A DNA stretch of 64,000 nucleotides from NCBI RefSeq assembly GCF_018780385.1, contig NZ_JADMJO010000025.1, positions 73,994 through 137,993 of the forward strand. The letters run 5' to 3'. Below are positions 25,673 to 34,412 of the stretch, in pieces. The stretch comes from Hydrogenophaga sp. (GTDB lineage Bacteria; Pseudomonadota; Gammaproteobacteria; Burkholderiales; Burkholderiaceae_C). The notes under the pieces are model-generated. The model was given only the letters and a program-made list of their open reading frames with translations. It did no database searches and was not told the DNA's origin. A program made the position numbers and the translations under genes. Position 1 is the first letter of the stretch. The number at the start of each line of letters is the position of its first letter.

Positions 25673-27262
25673 ATGAAAAAACTTCCCCATCCCTTTGGCT
25701 GGCTCCGTCGACTGACGGTCGCCCAGCAGCTCTTCGGCGCGTTTGCGTCCATCCTGGTGTTGACGGCTGCGCTCGGCGCCACCGCTTTGGTGGGTCTGAA
25801 GAGCGTGGATGGCGAAGCCATCGCGCTGTCCCAGAAATGGCTCAAGGGCGTGGGCGCCCTGTCGGACGCCCGCGCGCTCGCGGTTGAATTTCGGGAGTTC
25901 GAGATCAAGCACAGCCGCACCGGGGACACCAGTTACCACGCCGAGTACGAAGACAAAATGAAGGAGTCCGGCAAGTCTCTGCAGGCCTTGTTTACCGGTT
26001 ATCAGGGCCGCGTGTCGGGTGATGAAGAGACGGCACTGAACACGAAGTTGACCACCGCGTGGGCCGCCTACCTGCAGGCCAACGAGAAGGTCATCAAGCT
26101 CGGTCGCGACAAACTCCAGCAGGACGCCGCCGACATTGCCGATGGCCTGTCCAGCATGGCATTTGATGAGGTGATCACGAACCTCACGGCGCTTCTCAAG
26201 TACAACTACGACGGCGGCGAGGCCTCCGCCACGCTGGTGACTACGGTGTACGACCAGGCACGGTTTGCGGTGATGGGTCTGATTGGTCTGTCGCTGGTGG
26301 TCGGCATCAGTCTGACGTTGATGATCACCCGCAACATGCTGCGCCAGCTCGGGGGCGAGCCGCGCACCGCGGTGAGCATTGCCAGGGCCGTGGCAGAGGG
26401 CGATCTGACGACGCCGATCCATCTGCGCAAGGGCGACACCGACAGCTTGCTCGCCTGGTTGCAGGCCATGCAGCAAGGTTTGTCCAAGGCCGTGACCGAT
26501 GTGCGCCGCAGCTCCGATTACGTGTCGCACGCCAGTGGTGAGATCGCTGCGGGCAACCAGGACCTCTCGGCCCGCACCGAACAGCAGGCCAGCGAGCTGC
26601 AGCAGACCGCCGCGACCATGGAGCAGCTGGGCACCACCGTGCGCCACAACGCCGACAACGCGCGCCAGGCCAGCCAACTGGCCCAGAGCGCCTCCAGCGT
26701 GGCGATCCAGGGTGGCGAGGTGGTGGGCCGCGTGGTGCAGACCATGAAGGGCATCAATGAGAGCAGCCGCAAGATCAGCGACATCATCGGTGTCATCGAC
26801 GGCATCGCGTTCCAGACCAACATCCTGGCGCTCAACGCGGCGGTGGAAGCGGCGCGTGCGGGTGAACAAGGCCGTGGCTTTGCGGTGGTGGCCGCCGAAG
26901 TACGCAGCTTGGCAAAACGCAGCGCCGAAGCGGCCAAGGAAATCAAGGGCCTGATCGGCGCCAGCGTGGCCCGTGTCGAGCAGGGCTCTGCCCTGGTGGA
27001 CCAGGCCGGTACCACCATGCAGGAAGTGGTGGCCTCGATCCGCCGCGTGAGCGACATCGTGGGCGAGATCAGCGCGGCGAGTTCCGAGCAGAGCTCGGGC
27101 GTCGAGCAGGTCGGCCAGGCGATCACACGCATGGACCAGGGCACGCAGCAGAACGCCGCGCTGGTGGAGGAAAGCGCCGCGGCGGCCGACAGCCTCAAAC
27201 AACAGGCGCTGCAGCTGGTGGGTTCGGTGGCGGTGTTCAAGACCGGTTTGGCCCGCGCATGA
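25673..27262 (+). CDS. Methyl-accepting chemotaxis protein
   Basis: A 529-residue chemoreceptor. TM1 is about residues 18-42 ([19 protein letters not shown]). The periplasmic part (about 43-195) looks like a four-helix bundle. TM2 is about 200-220 ([20 protein letters not shown]), followed by a HAMP region ([20 protein letters not shown]). The signalling hairpin tip carries [20 protein letters not shown] and [19 protein letters not shown]. There is no obvious C-terminal CheR-binding pentapeptide. The four-helix periplasmic domain is preceded by a separate secreted Cache protein gene, so it may sense via that partner. GC and codon use match the Cache gene. Confidence 0.93.
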   Translation: MKKLPHPFGWLRRLTVAQQLFGAFASILVLTAALGATALVGLKSVDGEAIALSQKWLKGVGALSDARALAVEFREFEIKHSRTGDTSYHAEYEDKMKESGKSLQALFTGYQGRVSGDEETALNTKLTTAWAAYLQANEKVIKLGRDKLQQDAADIADGLSSMAFDEVITNLTALLKYNYDGGEASATLVTTVYDQARFAVMGLIGLSLVVGISLTLMITRNMLRQLGGEPRTAVSIARAVAEGDLTTPIHLRKGDTDSLLAWLQAMQQGLSKAVTDVRRSSDYVSHASGEIAAGNQDLSARTEQQASELQQTAATMEQLGTTVRHNADNARQASQLAQSASSVAIQGGEVVGRVVQTMKGINESSRKISDIIGVIDGIAFQTNILALNAAVEAARAGEQGRGFAVVAAEVRSLAKRSAEAAKEIKGLIGASVARVEQGSALVDQAGTTMQEVVASIRRVSDIVGEISAASSEQSSGVEQVGQAITRMDQGTQQNAALVEESAAAADSLKQQALQLVGSVAVFKTGLARA

Positions 27263-27392
27263 GACGCGTTTGCGATCCCGAGAAGCCAACTGACCTAAAC
27301 GGTGTCTCTACAGGTGTTGGTCGGCGAAAGATCTGAGGAATATTCTCGTTGCAGCATGTTGTTTACATCACAAGAATAAATTACGGAGTCCA

Positions 27393-27881
27393 ATGCATTT
27401 CGATCTTCATGCTGTGAATGAAAATTTACGCATACAGACATTGCACGATTTATTACTTCTGAACACACCGCGCGAAGAAAGATTTGATCGAATTACAGCA
27501 TTCGCAGCAAGCGAATTTGATGTGCCCATCGTACTGATCTCGTTGGTTGATCAAGAAAGAGTTTGGTATAAATCAACCGTTGGTGTCCGTTTCAGCGAGG
27601 GTGCTCGCCAGGAGTCATTTTGCAGTCATGCTGTGTCGATGGTGGAAACACTGATTGTACGAAATGCGTTGGAAGATCGTCGCTTTAACGCAATGTCTGT
27701 TGTTCTTGGTGAGCCGTGTGTCAGATTTTACGCTGGTGCTTTGTTGCGGTTACCTAATGGATTGAACGTTGGTACCTTGTGTATCATGGACAAGACCCCG
27801 AGAATATTTGATCGGATGGACACGGCCATCTTGGGTGGATTGCGCGACTTGGTCGTACAAGAACTATCAAACCGAAATTGA
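27393..27881 (+). CDS. Stand-alone GAF domain protein
   Basis: A 162-residue single-domain protein. IVLISLVDQERVWYKSTVGV, SFCSHAV, FYAGALLRLPNGLNVGTLCI and the LGGLRDLVVQEL ending are the GAF layout found in front of many diguanylate cyclases and kinases. It has the same architecture as the N-terminal GAF of the 20839 kinase. No output domain is attached, so it must act through a partner. ACGGAG lies 4 bases before ATG 27393. The gene is noticeably more AT-rich than the preceding chemoreceptor, suggesting a different origin. It converges on the ECF sigma gene. Confidence 0.85.
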   Translation: MHFDLHAVNENLRIQTLHDLLLLNTPREERFDRITAFAASEFDVPIVLISLVDQERVWYKSTVGVRFSEGARQESFCSHAVSMVETLIVRNALEDRRFNAMSVVLGEPCVRFYAGALLRLPNGLNVGTLCIMDKTPRIFDRMDTAILGGLRDLVVQELSNRN

Positions 27882-28063
27882 ATCTTGCGTTATCATTCGA
27901 CAACACTCGAAGATAATAAAGACACCTGCACACTGGCCGCTTCGACCATTTTGTCCAACGATGCTCTGGACGCCATGTCCTAGCGATCGTGCACCGCAAA
28001 TGGCGATCCGATACTCCGTCAGGACTTACGCTTGGGATAGTTGGGAGAACGCAGTGTCGATAC

Positions 28064-28636
28064 TCAGGCAAAGCGACCCATGCAGGTGCGCAGCTGGTCC
28101 AGCCCGCGGCGGATCCAGGTCTTCACGGTGCCCAGGGGCAGGCTGAGTTGTTCGGCCAGTTCGTTGTGGCTGAGGTCGCGCAGATAAGCCAGGCTCACCA
28201 CCTCGCGCTGGCGGCTCTCCAGCTTGGCCAGGCACTGGTGCAGCGCCCAGGCCTGTTGGCTGGCGAGGGTGGTGTCCATCGGATTGGGCGAATTGCCTTC
28301 GATGGAGTCGGACATCGCGTCATCGAACTCGTCGGTGAGGTGGCTGCGCTCGGCGCTGCGCAGGCGCAAACAGTCGAGCGAGCGGCTCCGAACAATTAGG
28401 CCCAGCCAGGCCATTGGCGGACTGAGCGAGGCACGGTAGTCGCCGGCGCTGCGCCAGACCTGCAAAAAGGTTTCCTGCAGTGCGTCTTCGGCCCATTCGT
28501 TCTTGCCGACCACGCGCATGGACAGACCATAGAGCTTGGACGAGGTCAGGTCGTAGAGGGCTTTGAGCGCGCACTCGTCACGCAGGGCGACACGATCTAT
28601 CAGCTCCATCAATTCATCGTCTGGATACAAGCTCAT
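28064..28636 (-). CDS. ECF sigma factor (RpoE/SigK-like)
   Basis: A 190-residue extracytoplasmic-function sigma factor. Region 2 runs from ECALKALYDLTSSKLYGLSM to EDALQETFLQVWRSAGDY. Region 4 is LESRQREVVSLAYLRDLSHN, then ELAEQLSLPLGTVKTWIRRG. An insert of about 35 residues between the regions (SDSIEGNSPNPMDTTLA) is normal. It would direct RNA polymerase to a small stress regulon. Most relatives are followed by an anti-sigma gene; here the downstream region holds only 180 bases and then a convergent GAF gene, so no anti-sigma factor is visible. ATG 28636 lies in an AT-rich promoter area. Confidence 0.88.
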   Translation of the reverse strand: MSLYPDDELMELIDRVALRDECALKALYDLTSSKLYGLSMRVVGKNEWAEDALQETFLQVWRSAGDYRASLSPPMAWLGLIVRSRSLDCLRLRSAERSHLTDEFDDAMSDSIEGNSPNPMDTTLASQQAWALHQCLAKLESRQREVVSLAYLRDLSHNELAEQLSLPLGTVKTWIRRGLDQLRTCMGRFA

Positions 28637-28876
28637 TTACGGACCTTTACAATCTGCGAGGCTGATAATACCAAGCGTTGGTGATGGTGGGCTGTGCTGT
28701 GAGGTGTAATCTTTGTATTCAGGTTCACTCATAGTGAATCTGATGGTCATCAAGTAGTCAGTCTAAACGGCATTAACCAGCTCAAATTCATTGTTTGCTT
28801 GGTGTCTTTCTTGTATCCATGACAAATTTCTCTAATCCACTTTGTTGATTTAAGGTGACTCCTGGCTGTCGTGAAT

Positions 28877-29344
28877 ATGAATGCCACCATTCTTGAGCCC
28901 ATCCTGATTCCGCAAGACTGGACCGACAAAGTACTTTCTTCGGCAATGTTATGCAAGGAGTATTCCCTACATCCGCCGTCGCTCACCCGCTATGGGTTTC
29001 ATTGCGGCTTGGCTTTCGGTACATGAAGAATCATTGGTTGACGATATGCTCTTGTATGTAAGACAGCGGACAGCAAGTGAACGAATAGCTTTGGTACAGG
29101 CTTTTTGCTCGCAGCTGCGTTTCAATGCGACACTGGCAAAAGTGGGTTGGTTTGACCGCTGACGCCGCAGCACATTGCTGATGCGTTGGGTTTGTTTCTT
29201 GTTCACACCAACAAAACTATGTTCAAACTCCAAAAACTCGGGTTGCACGAGATGAAGGACGGTCGTTTATTTCGCTGTGATGTGAAAGACCTTACACGGC
29301 TCTCCGAGCTTTATGGGGATGAATATATGCCTCGCCCACTATAA
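28877..29344 (+). pseudogene. Crp/Fnr-family regulator remnant with C-terminal helix-turn-helix
   Basis: Three consecutive frames together read like one regulator: an N-terminal segment from ATG 28877 (ILIPQDWTDKVLSSAM to LAFGT then stop), a middle segment in another frame (AWLSVHEESLVDDML, then SERIALVQAF, ending VGWFDR then stop), and a C-terminal segment ending at 29344 (PQHIADALGLFLVHTNKTM, then LGLHEMKDGRLFRCDVKDL). The last is the winged helix-turn-helix of Crp/Fnr proteins. At least two frameshifts separate the pieces, so the gene is dead. A cNMP-type N-terminal domain is largely missing. Confidence 0.7.
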
Positions 29345-29433
29345 GTTTGACTGGAGTTCTCATCAATTCGATTTGATATAAATTCAATTCACGAAAGATT
29401 AAATTAACGTCAATTTGTCACGATTAACGGATC

Positions 29434-29730
29434 ATGACATCATTTTCTGCCATGCAAGACGAAAACAAACTAATTTACTCGGCTTTAAATCAGACTTGTA
29501 CATGGAACTCTCGTAGTGTTGTCATTCGAATTTACAGATTACCGAATACAGGCTGGACTGTTGAGGTGATTGACGAAAATCACAACACGACAGTGTGGGA
29601 TGGTGAATTTGAAACTGATCAAGAAGCTTTGAATACGGTATTGAGTGATATTAAAATGGAGGGTATTAGCGCCTTTATTGCGGATGCGTCAAGTCAGAAT
29701 TTGCGCCGATTTGGAAGAGTTAAAAAATAA
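29434..29730 (+). CDS. Hypothetical AT-rich orphan protein
   Basis: A 98-residue soluble protein that I do not recognise. It looks like a compact alpha/beta fold: VVIRIYRLPNTGWTVEVID, NTTVWDGEFETDQEALNTV and EGISAFIADAS. The strongly amphipathic alternation and good codon bias argue that it is real. Start ATG 29434 has only a weak ribosome site (AACGGA); ATG 29452 is an alternative. The gene and flanks are much more AT-rich than the window average, so it is probably acquired. No operon partner. Confidence 0.55.
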   Translation: MTSFSAMQDENKLIYSALNQTCTWNSRSVVIRIYRLPNTGWTVEVIDENHNTTVWDGEFETDQEALNTVLSDIKMEGISAFIADASSQNLRRFGRVKK

Positions 29731-30201
29731 AACTCTAAAATAATGACTTTTAACATTGATGTAATCACTCGGCCGCTTTAGTCGTTGTTCCTGATGGTAT
29801 TTACTGGTTAACGCCTCGATTGCTTACACGCACTCTGGATGCTTTGTACATTGCGGGCTTTGTCAACCACTGTCAGATCTTTATTCCCATTACTTCATGC
29901 TCGCTGAGCAATCGGTGCTTTTTCTCTCCTATGTCGTAACTGCTGTCTACTTTGATTCAGGCCAACGTGGTGCTTCGCACATTGCCGGCGTCAAAGCCCC
30001 AGATCACATGGTTCCAATGCATACAGTGCTGCTTGCTCGCAGTCTCAGTCCGCTGCAGTTTCTCCGTGTGACACCAGTTTGTTAGCCATCGCATAAGAGT
30101 TGGTTTCTTGTTTATTACTGCCTCTGCTTTACGTTGCATAACATGTTGGCTTCCGTTGAAAACTGACCCACTGCGGGTGCAGCGTAATTCTTGAACTGGT
30201 T
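29731..30201. other. Gap without genes, next to insertion-sequence debris
   Basis: AT-rich sequence with no supported gene. Near 30150 the phrase GTTGAAAACTGACCC resembles the terminal sequence of insertion elements, consistent with the transposase remnants that follow. Short plus- and minus-strand frames here are unconvincing. Confidence 0.4.
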
Positions 30202-30624
30202 TTAGTTGATTAAGCCCAGACTTTCGCGGTATTCGATGGGGCTGAGGGGGCCAACGATATCTTGATCCGTTTTTCGTTGTATCAGAGGATGTACTCGTGC
30301 ACCGCTCGGATGAACACCTCGATGGTGGTCGACTTCCAATCCCGCGGGTAGAACATCTCATTCTTCAGGCGTCTAAAGAATCCTTCGCAGGCCGCGTTGT
30401 CCGGTGAGCACCCCTTGCGCGAAATCGACCGTGTCAGGTTTGTACTGTGCATCCGGTCAAGCCGGGCCAGTCAGCGGTAATGGGCATCACGGTAGGAGTG
30501 AATGATCGGCTTGCTGTCGCACGATTGCACCATGTCAATGTCCGCATGGAGCATCGTGTTCACCAACTCGGAATCCGGTCGGGTACCAAGCGTCCAGCTC
30601 ACCACCATGCCATCGACGCATTCG
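30202..30624 (-). mobile_element. IS3-family transposase (orfB) C-terminal remnant
   Basis: Read on the minus strand, several frames give the C-terminal catalytic half of an IS3/IS150-type transposase: DGMVVSWTLGTRPDSELVNT, then IIHSYRDAHYR, then SRKGCSPDNAACEGFFRRLK, then EMFYPRDWKSTTIEVF, then YNEKRIKISL and IEYRESLGL. There are stop codons (after HYR and within EYIL/YNE) and a frameshift near the end. The N-terminal half is replaced by a fragment of another element. Confidence 0.85.
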
Positions 30625-30914
30625 ATCAGCCACATGTGTTCGACTTTTAGCTGGGTCTCGCGCTCCAGCCGGCGGCTGGACTGGATGCGATTGAAGTAGC
30701 CTTAGATGTAGAGCTTGAAAAGAACTGCCGGTTGATAACCAGTTCGGCCAGTGGAGGAGTGATCTGCGCCCTCAAAGTCAAGAGCGCCGAGATCGAGTTC
30801 ATTGACGAAAGCATCGACGAAGCGTACCGGCTTGTCTTCGTCGACGTAGTCATCAAGGCACTCTGGCAACAACGTGACTTGGTGTCGGTCTGCGCCTTCG
30901 ATGAATCATTTCAT
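30625..30914 (-). mobile_element. IS1182-family transposase N-terminal remnant
   Basis: Minus-strand reading from ATG 30914: FIEGADRHQVTLLPECLDDY, then VDAFVNELDLGALDFEGA, then TGRTGYQPAVLFKLYI, then GYFNRIQSSRRLERETQL. This is the N-terminal domain of IS1182/IS5-superfamily transposases. It has two nonsense codons (at residue 3 and before GYFNR). The frame runs straight into the IS3 fragment near 30625, so the two remnants are joined head to tail as a chimera. Confidence 0.85.
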
Positions 30915-31351
30915 GGGTCCCCTCACTGCAAATGGGGTGGTCGATTTTTATTTTTGGGATGCACTTTGAGTAAGTGTTTTCAGACAGCCTCGGCCCATCG
31001 GCGACATTCACCGGCCCGGATTGGTCGGGGCGAAGCAGCCGTTCTTGCGGGACGTCACCGAGGCGCCCTACGACAGGCCGATCCGAGCTCGGCTCCGTGA
31101 AATCAGCTGCTGTACAAATTTCAATGGACTACGCCGACCACCGCGGTATGCAGATGCGGCAACCCAAACGTGATAACGCGTACGCCGCTGGCCCGCGTGG
31201 TCAAGGTCGTGTCCGCTGCACTCGTCTCGAGGAGTCGGCGGCGGGGGATGTGCTCAGCGGGATTGATGTTCGCCCGGCGAGGGACTACCATGGACATCGC
31301 GCGAGACCGACCTGGGATAACCCCCGGGCTGCCGAGCAGCGAGGAGGAGCC
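30915..31351. other. Upstream region of the DUF1326 operon, no gene seen
   Basis: This stretch separates the transposase remnants from the DUF1326 operon. A plus-strand frame runs through it, but its start and composition are unconvincing. A short coding-like phrase in another frame (KQPFLRDVTEAPYDRPIRAR, around 31030-31100) may be a relic. The operon promoter should lie here; I cannot place it. Confidence 0.4.
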
Positions 31352-31972
31352 ATGCTGGAATGGAACTTTGAGGCTGACTATTTCACCGCTTGCAATTGCG
31401 ACTGGGGTTGCCCTTGCAACTTCAACGCCCGACCGACGGAGGGTCGGTGCATGGGCTGGGGGGCCTGGGCCATCAACCAGGGCCGCTTCGGCGACGTCTC
31501 ACTAGATGGCGCGAGGTTTGCCCTGTTTTACAAGTTCCCGGGCCGGGTCGAAGAGGGCCATGGAACAGCCTGCGCGTATGTCGACAGTCGCGCCACGGCG
31601 GCGCAGCAGCAGGCCCTCGAGCAGATCGGCATGGGCAAGGCCGGCGGCGGCATCTTTGTCCTCTTCGGCGCCGAGCTGGTAACCACCTGGCTGCCGGCCA
31701 AGCGCGCTGCGATCGAGTTCGAGCTGAACGACGGCCGCGGGCGCGTGGACATCGACAGCTACGGTGCGGCCGAAAGCGAATTGCTGAGCTACCCCGATGG
31801 CACAGTCATCCGCCCGACCGAAGACCTGCCGCATGGCATCGAGTTCAAGCGTGGGTTGATGACCAACGCCCGGCGCTGGTGGTGGCGTGACGACGACCTG
31901 CTGGCGAGCTACGCGGACAAGTATGGCGCCGTTGCGGCGGTGCGCTTCACGCAGGACGGTTGCGTGGGTTGA
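31352..31972 (+). CDS. DUF1326 domain protein, first copy
   Basis: A 206-residue protein starting at ATG 31352 with a strong GAGGAGGAG ribosome site. It begins WNFEADYFTACNCDWGCPCN with the paired cysteine motif CNCDWGCPC, then ARPTEGRCMGW, giving four to five clustered Cys residues conserved in DUF1326. This arrangement suggests metal binding or redox chemistry; the biochemical role of the family is not established to my knowledge. There is no signal peptide. It is the first of three genes in one direction (DUF1326, DUF1326, DUF2182). The second DUF1326 copy starts 71 bases after the stop. Confidence 0.88.
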   Translation: MLEWNFEADYFTACNCDWGCPCNFNARPTEGRCMGWGAWAINQGRFGDVSLDGARFALFYKFPGRVEEGHGTACAYVDSRATAAQQQALEQIGMGKAGGGIFVLFGAELVTTWLPAKRAAIEFELNDGRGRVDIDSYGAAESELLSYPDGTVIRPTEDLPHGIEFKRGLMTNARRWWWRDDDLLASYADKYGAVAAVRFTQDGCVG

Positions 31973-32043
31973 AACGCTGGGGTATGTCGTCGGCCCCGGC
32001 TCCCTGCTGACATCGTGACGACCCAACTTCAAGGAGACGAGAC

Positions 32044-32676
32044 ATGGCACACGCAAACTGGCGCCTCGAAGGCGAATGGCTGAAGAACTGCACTTGTGCT
32101 TACGGCTGCCCATGCGACTTCAACGCCCGGCCGACACAGGGTCATTGCATGGGTTTCTTGGGCATGCGCATCATCAAGGGACACTTTGAGAACACGAGCA
32201 TGGACGGCGTGACCTTCTTCGCTGTCGTGTCCTTCCCGGGCCCGCTGCACGAAGGCAACGGCCAGCTGCAGCCGATCATCGATGAGCGCGCCAGTCCGGC
32301 ACAGCGCGAGGCGCTGTTCAACATCATGTCGGGGCAGAATTCAGCCGAAGGCACGCTGTTCCACATTTGCAGCTTGATCGTGACCAAGATGCACGAGCCG
32401 ATCTTCGCGCCGATCACGCTTGAGTTCGACGAGGCCGCGCGGAAAGCGCGCCTCGTGATCCCCGGCGTGCTCGAAACCGAGGTTGAGCCGATCAAGAATC
32501 CGGTAACGGGCGCCGACCACCGCATCCAGATCGTGATGCCCGAAGGCTTCGAGCACCGCGTCGGCGAGGTGGCTTCTTCCAACATCCGCAGCGATGGCGC
32601 CATTAAGTTCGAGACCAGGGGCGGGCACAGCACGCTGGCCCATGTGGTGCAGACGCCGCAGGGCGTGGTCGCCTGA
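32044..32676 (+). CDS. DUF1326 domain protein, second copy
   Basis: A 210-residue paralogue of the preceding gene. The shared core reads WLKNCTCAYGCPCDFNARPT, then GHCMGFLGMRI, with the same Cys-x-Cys/Cys-x-Cys pattern. The rest diverges: PLHEGNGQLQPIIDERASPA and IFAPITLEFDEAARKARLVI. AAGGAGAC precedes ATG 32044. Two divergent copies in one operon may form a heterodimer. The membrane DUF2182 gene follows after 26 bases. Confidence 0.88.
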   Translation: MAHANWRLEGEWLKNCTCAYGCPCDFNARPTQGHCMGFLGMRIIKGHFENTSMDGVTFFAVVSFPGPLHEGNGQLQPIIDERASPAQREALFNIMSGQNSAEGTLFHICSLIVTKMHEPIFAPITLEFDEAARKARLVIPGVLETEVEPIKNPVTGADHRIQIVMPEGFEHRVGEVASSNIRSDGAIKFETRGGHSTLAHVVQTPQGVVA

Positions 32677-32702
32677 CGCTCGCGCATGGAACAGGCGCCA
32701 TC

Positions 32703-33482
32703 GTGACGGCAGGCACACTGATCGAAGGGGCGCTGCGTCGCGAGCGCGCCCTCGTCGTCGGCTGCCTCCTGTTCGTGATCTCCTTGTCTTGGGCCTACCT
32801 GCTCATGGGTGCCGGGATGATGGAGGAAATGGGCGACATGTTGATGCCGATGAGCAGCGGGCCGTGGACGCCAGGCCATGCACTGCTTGTGCTGGCGATG
32901 TGGGCTGTGATGATGGCCGCGATGATGCTGCCCAGCGCCGCGCCGATGCTCCTGCTGCATGCAACGCTGGCGCGGCGCCAGGGCGAACGCGGCGAACCGG
33001 CCGCAGCCTCGGGCGCCGTCGCGGCGGGTTACCTCACCACTTGGGTTGCCTTCAGCCTGGCGGCGACGACGCTGCAATACGCGCTCGAGCAAGCTGCGCT
33101 GCTGTCGCCGATGATGCAGACCAGCAGCCGCGTACTCGCCGGTGTGGTGTTGATCGCCGCTGGGCTGTATCAGTGGACTCCGCTGAAGCAGGCTTGCCTA
33201 CGCCATTGCCGCTCGCCGCTCGACTTCGTCATGACCCAATGGCGCCCGGGTACGCGCGGCGCATTCGCGATGGGTCTGCGCCATGGCACAGTCTGTGTCG
33301 GCTGTTGCTGGATGCTGATGCTGCTGCTGTTTGTCGGCGGTGTGATGAACCTGGCCTGGATTGCCGGCATCGCGCTGTTCGTGATGGTTGAAAAACTCAG
33401 CCCCGCCGGACATTGGATCGGCCGCGGCGCCGGCTTGCTGCTGATCATCTGGGGTGTCGCGACGATGTTCGTCGCAGCCTGA
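32703..33482 (+). CDS. DUF2182 integral membrane protein
   Basis: A 259-residue protein with about seven hydrophobic helices (for example VVGCLLFVISLSWAYLLMG, LLVLAMWAVMMAAMMLPSAA, LAGVVLIAAGLYQWTPLK, GCCWMLMLLLFVGGVMNLAW, LLLIIWGVATMFV). WAVMMAAMMLPSA, YQWTPLKQACLRHCRSP and HGTVCVGCCWMLM are hallmarks of DUF2182, with Cys and Met residues that could bind copper or another soft metal. It starts at GTG 32703 with GGAACAGG upstream. The combination with DUF1326 proteins recurs in proteobacteria. The Cys/Met-rich character suggests metal handling, but this is inference. Confidence 0.88.
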   Translation: MTAGTLIEGALRRERALVVGCLLFVISLSWAYLLMGAGMMEEMGDMLMPMSSGPWTPGHALLVLAMWAVMMAAMMLPSAAPMLLLHATLARRQGERGEPAAASGAVAAGYLTTWVAFSLAATTLQYALEQAALLSPMMQTSSRVLAGVVLIAAGLYQWTPLKQACLRHCRSPLDFVMTQWRPGTRGAFAMGLRHGTVCVGCCWMLMLLLFVGGVMNLAWIAGIALFVMVEKLSPAGHWIGRGAGLLLIIWGVATMFVAA

Positions 33483-33483
33483 C

Positions 33484-33760
33484 GGTTTGGCGCGCGGGCA
33501 GGTGTTCGTGATGGCGCTCGGGCCTGCCGATCCAAGTGGGCGAGCAGTTTCTTGATCACCGGTTGCTCCAGAATCTCCTCGATGTCTTCAACCCTTCTCC
33601 GCAGTACGGGCGGTGCATCAGATCTATTTCGAACTCAGGATTGAGCAGCTTGGCCCAACTCATCGACTGAGCCGCTCCGAACCGGCCCTCCTGCAAACGC
33701 CTGCTCATGACCGATTGTTGAAGTCTAGCTGGCCGCGCACCTGCCCGGCCAACCTGCATG
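33484..33760 (-). mobile_element. IS91-family transposase C-terminal remnant
   Basis: The minus strand reads RRLQEGRFGAAQSMSWAKLL, then EFEIDLMHRPYCGEGLK, then in another frame VIKKLLAHLDRQARAPSRTP. This is the C-terminal signature of IS91/IS801-type transposases (SWAKLL...FEIDL..C..CGG.LK, then IEKIL.HLGL). One Cys-Gly-Gly is altered and a frameshift lies near 33560. The remnant abuts the stop of the DUF2182 gene with no spacer. Confidence 0.75.
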
Positions 33761-33929
33761 GCAACTGCGCGCTGCAGAGTCGACCCCTACTATCAAATTA
33801 CGCGAGCCCAAGAGAGCCGTTGCCAGTGGCCAGGTCCCACCGTTCCCGCTGTCCAATAGAAACCGAACTGTGTGTCCAGCAGCGACCGAAATACGCATCG
33901 ATCTATCGCGCAACCGCAAGAACACCAGC

Positions 33930-34217
33930 GGAGCATCCAGGCTCCACGCTTGGCACGCCACCCGAGGTGGAGTGCATTGCCAAGGGCAAGAGCAGGACGT
34001 ATTACGAATTCGGCGTGAAGGTAGGCATCGCTGCACCTTGAAGCACAACCTGATCGTGGGCGCACGCGCCTTCACTGGCAACCCGTTTGATGGTTACACG
34101 CTGAGCACCCAGCTGGAGCAGGCCACCGTTCTGATGCAGGACACGGGCATGAAGCCCCCTATGGCGCATGTGGATCTGGGATACCGGGGCATACGCGGTA
34201 CACGGGCTGTGGGTTAG
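33930..34217 (+). mobile_element. IS5-family transposase remnant
   Basis: Two overlapping plus-strand frames give PEVECIAKGKSRTYYEFGVK, then (shifted near 34035) LKHNLIVGARAFTGNPFDGY, TLSTQLEQATVLMQDTG and MAHVDLGYRGI. This is the central DDE region of IS5-group transposases. A frameshift and missing ends make it inactive. It lies between the IS91 remnant and the TonB receptor promoter. Confidence 0.8.
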
Positions 34218-34310
34218 CGCGCAGCGCAGCGCACCGGACCTGACGATGTTGGCCTGGCGAAACCGTGTCAAAACTTGAGGATGACATTTCCATCATGTTA
34301 CAGTACATGA

Positions 34311-34331
34311 TGCGAATCAATCGCATTCGCA
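34311..34331. promoter_or_regulatory. Candidate Fur box upstream of the TonB receptor
   Basis: TGCGAAT (34311-34317) and ATTCGCA (34325-34331) form a perfect 7-bp dyad around 7 central bases, about 80 bases before the receptor start. The sequence resembles betaproteobacterial Fur sites (variants of AATGCGAATnATTCGCATT). The setting, an iron-uptake locus, supports it; the spacing differs slightly from the ideal 19-bp box. Confidence 0.55.
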
Positions 34332-34412
34332 ATTCGTAAGCCGTTGGTGCAATGTCCCGTATGGGTGAATACACGGCTGTAGGTTTACAAAACAGTAAAG
34401 GCCCAGAGAAAA

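Noticed and set aside
25604..27289. 561-residue minus-strand ORF opposite the chemoreceptor
   Set aside because: It is the antisense shadow of a gene with clear signalling-tip motifs; the composition (His/Gly/Leu rich) is typical of antisense GC-rich reading.
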